The notes beneath the pieces were generated by a model. It was not told where the DNA came from, did not search any database, and saw only the letters and a list, made by a program, of their open reading frames with translations. Position numbers and translations under genes: made by a program. From a virus, in the IMG/VR virus record IMGVR_UViG_3300042691_027063, positions 1 to 64,000 of that record: a DNA stretch of 64,000 nucleotides, one strand, 5' to 3'. The number at the start of each line of letters is the position of its first letter. Position 1 is the stretch's first letter. Below, one piece after another: positions 63,100 through 64,000 of the stretch.

Positions 63100-63729
63100 A
63101 TACCATGCCATAATGCCATAATAATCTCAGTATGTTGGAATTATATTATATTGCTGAGTGTATGGAGAATTAATCACTCCTCATCTCCTAAGGTTCTTCT
63201 CCTCTCTTCAGTTGCCCTTTAAAAGCATTTTACCCCATCATGGCGACATAGGTATAGCCCGCACCTTAAAAACGCCGTATAAGCCCGAGTAGGGGCATTT
63301 AACGCTTGTTTGGTGTATCGAACAGTCGGTCGGTCAACCAACTATAGGATAGCCCGTCAAAATGTTGTATATATATAAGGACAACAGTAGGTTGAGTCAA
63401 ACAACAGTTGTATGATATGCCAAACAGTAGGTAAGTATGTGAAACTAGATGGGAAAAGACGAATGATGATGCCACCCCTATGGGTCCGCGATGGTCACGG
63501 GTGCTTGTATATCACACACATATACCTCAACATTTCAAATATAGAAACATGCTATAACCCCCTGTAATCACGGCTAGAAACACATTGAGCACGCACTACC
63601 TAAGTTATTGTATATACTAGAGGGGGAATTACAAATCCCGACACTTTTTTGAAGATAATCCGCATTATAGAAACATGGCTAGAAACGAAATCGAAGGGAG
63701 GAGATAGAAATTCTTGCGCGCCTCGAAAT
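63100..63729. other. Non-coding divergence region with short repeats
   Basis: No credible gene in about 630 bp. Contains CTCAG/CTGAG inverted repeat near 63127-63158; four AACAGT repeats starting at 63321, 63383, 63403 and 63423; a CACCC/GGGTG hairpin (63473-63503); and TAGAAAC at 63542, 63575, 63668 and 63680. Candidate origin, early/late promoter or packaging region. Confidence 0.5.
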
Positions 63730-63767
63730 CTCCGACCGGTAGATTTCTACTAGAGTTAAGGTCGGAG
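63730..63767 (+). promoter_or_regulatory. Leader stem-loop
   Basis: CTCCGACC (63730-63737) pairs with GGTCGGAG (63760-63767), 8 bp perfect, enclosing a small GTAGA-TT-TCTAC hairpin (63739-63750). Lies 43 nt before the + strand gene. No T run follows, so not a typical terminator. Confidence 0.55.
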
Positions 63768-63777
63768 TATAGAAACT

Positions 63778-63797
63778 TTAACAACTTAAATAGAAAC
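63778..63797 (+). promoter_or_regulatory. Repeated late motif TTAACAACTTA-AA-TAGAAAC
   Basis: Third full copy, 12 nt before ATG 63810. A further TAGAAAC lies just upstream at 63770-63776. Confidence 0.5.
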
Positions 63798-63809
63798 GAG
63801 GTGATATAT

Positions 63810-64000
63810 ATGGATGAAGATTTAGACAAGAAGATTGAGTCCGATCTATCGACCTGTCGTCTTTGTGAAAAGATTAAGGTTCGAAGATATGTTGGTAAGT
63901 ATCCTAATGGAAGGGATAAGAAGTATGTTGATGAGAAGGGACAGCAGTGGTGCGGTAGGAAGTGTCCTGACTGTCAGGCTGATAGAGCTAGAAACAACAT
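63810..64000 (+). CDS. Zinc-finger protein, 3' partial
   Basis: 63 codons visible from ATG 63810 (GAGGTG SD). 'MDEDLDKKIESDLSTCRLCE', 'KIKVRRYVGKYPNGRDKKYV', 'WCGRKCPDCQADRARNN'. Two C-x2-C pairs form a zinc ribbon; the pattern is common in phage small proteins next to packaging/structural genes. First gene of the rightward unit that continues outside the window. Confidence 0.75.
   Translation, partial: MDEDLDKKIESDLSTCRLCEKIKVRRYVGKYPNGRDKKYVDEKGQQWCGRKCPDCQADRARNN

Noticed and set aside
63738-63755. Cas12a-like direct repeat (GTAGA ... TCTAC) suggesting a phage mini-CRISPR
   Set aside because: Only a single copy with the wrong loop and orientation; no spacer-repeat array. Explained as an inner stem of the leader hairpin.
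1-64000. Integrase, attachment site, repressor-type lysogeny module or CRISPR array
   Set aside because: None found; no recombinase motif and no repeat-spacer pattern. Phage appears virulent within what is visible.

Overview
The window looks like about 64 kb of an AT-rich tailed phage genome of podovirus type. Short-tail hardware (adaptor, nozzle, internal virion proteins, fibres) is present and no tape measure or sheath is seen. The host is probably Gram-negative: there are several phage lipoproteins with lipobox signals, signal peptides, TTGACA/TATAAT-type promoters and AGGAG ribosome sites. The set B-family polymerase + primase-helicase + ERF annealing protein + amidoligase/glutamine amidotransferase/ATP-grasp recalls phiEco32-like podoviruses from memory; this was not tested. 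No terminase, portal, capsid, RNA polymerase, sigma factor or recognisable endolysin lies in the window, so the genome continues beyond both edges.

Layout. 1-24094 (+): late structural genes. These are a giant C1q-like-repeat fibre (5' end missing), a GIY-YIG homing endonuclease, a tail-fibre chaperone, a second fibre, a TtpA-like adaptor, a TtpB/nozzle-like protein, internal (ejection) proteins, a holin and a HEALH zincin-like protein. 24091-62651 (-): one long, tightly overlapping (ATGA/TAATG) early/middle region, read leftwards. 24-45 kb holds nucleotide metabolism (dUTPase, dNMP kinase, MazG-like) and replication/recombination (PolB, AEP primase-DnaB helicase, DEDD exonucleases, ERF annealing protein, PD-(D/E)XK exonuclease), mixed with small genes. 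45-50 kb holds a thioredoxin-like protein and a class II ribonucleotide reductase. 50-60 kb holds a Mom-like acetyltransferase, the amidoligase/GATase II/ATP-grasp cluster and a dense field of 45-75-codon genes, many beginning M-x-I-x-Q-(Y/F). 62.65-63.8 kb: a non-coding divergence region with two iteron families and a TAGAAAC cluster. 63810-64000 (+): the first gene of the next rightward unit.

Most notable. Two hammerhead ribozymes with complete visible cores (62227-62278, type II; 61899-61951, type III) lie in one leader on the - strand. They bracket a 310-nt non-coding RNA, and the downstream ribozyme buries the Shine-Dalgarno of the next gene in stem III. A second RNA family (about 30.5, 35.5 and 59.3 kb) repeats GTGTCACATACC ... 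AGTTGTGAGGT followed by a covarying hairpin with a GCU loop. Regulation otherwise appears to use host-type promoters on the - strand, several with a hairpin at the predicted mRNA 5' end, and a repeated TTAACAACTTA-n2/3-TAGAAAC motif before + strand genes. All functional calls come from reading motifs by eye; no database search was run.
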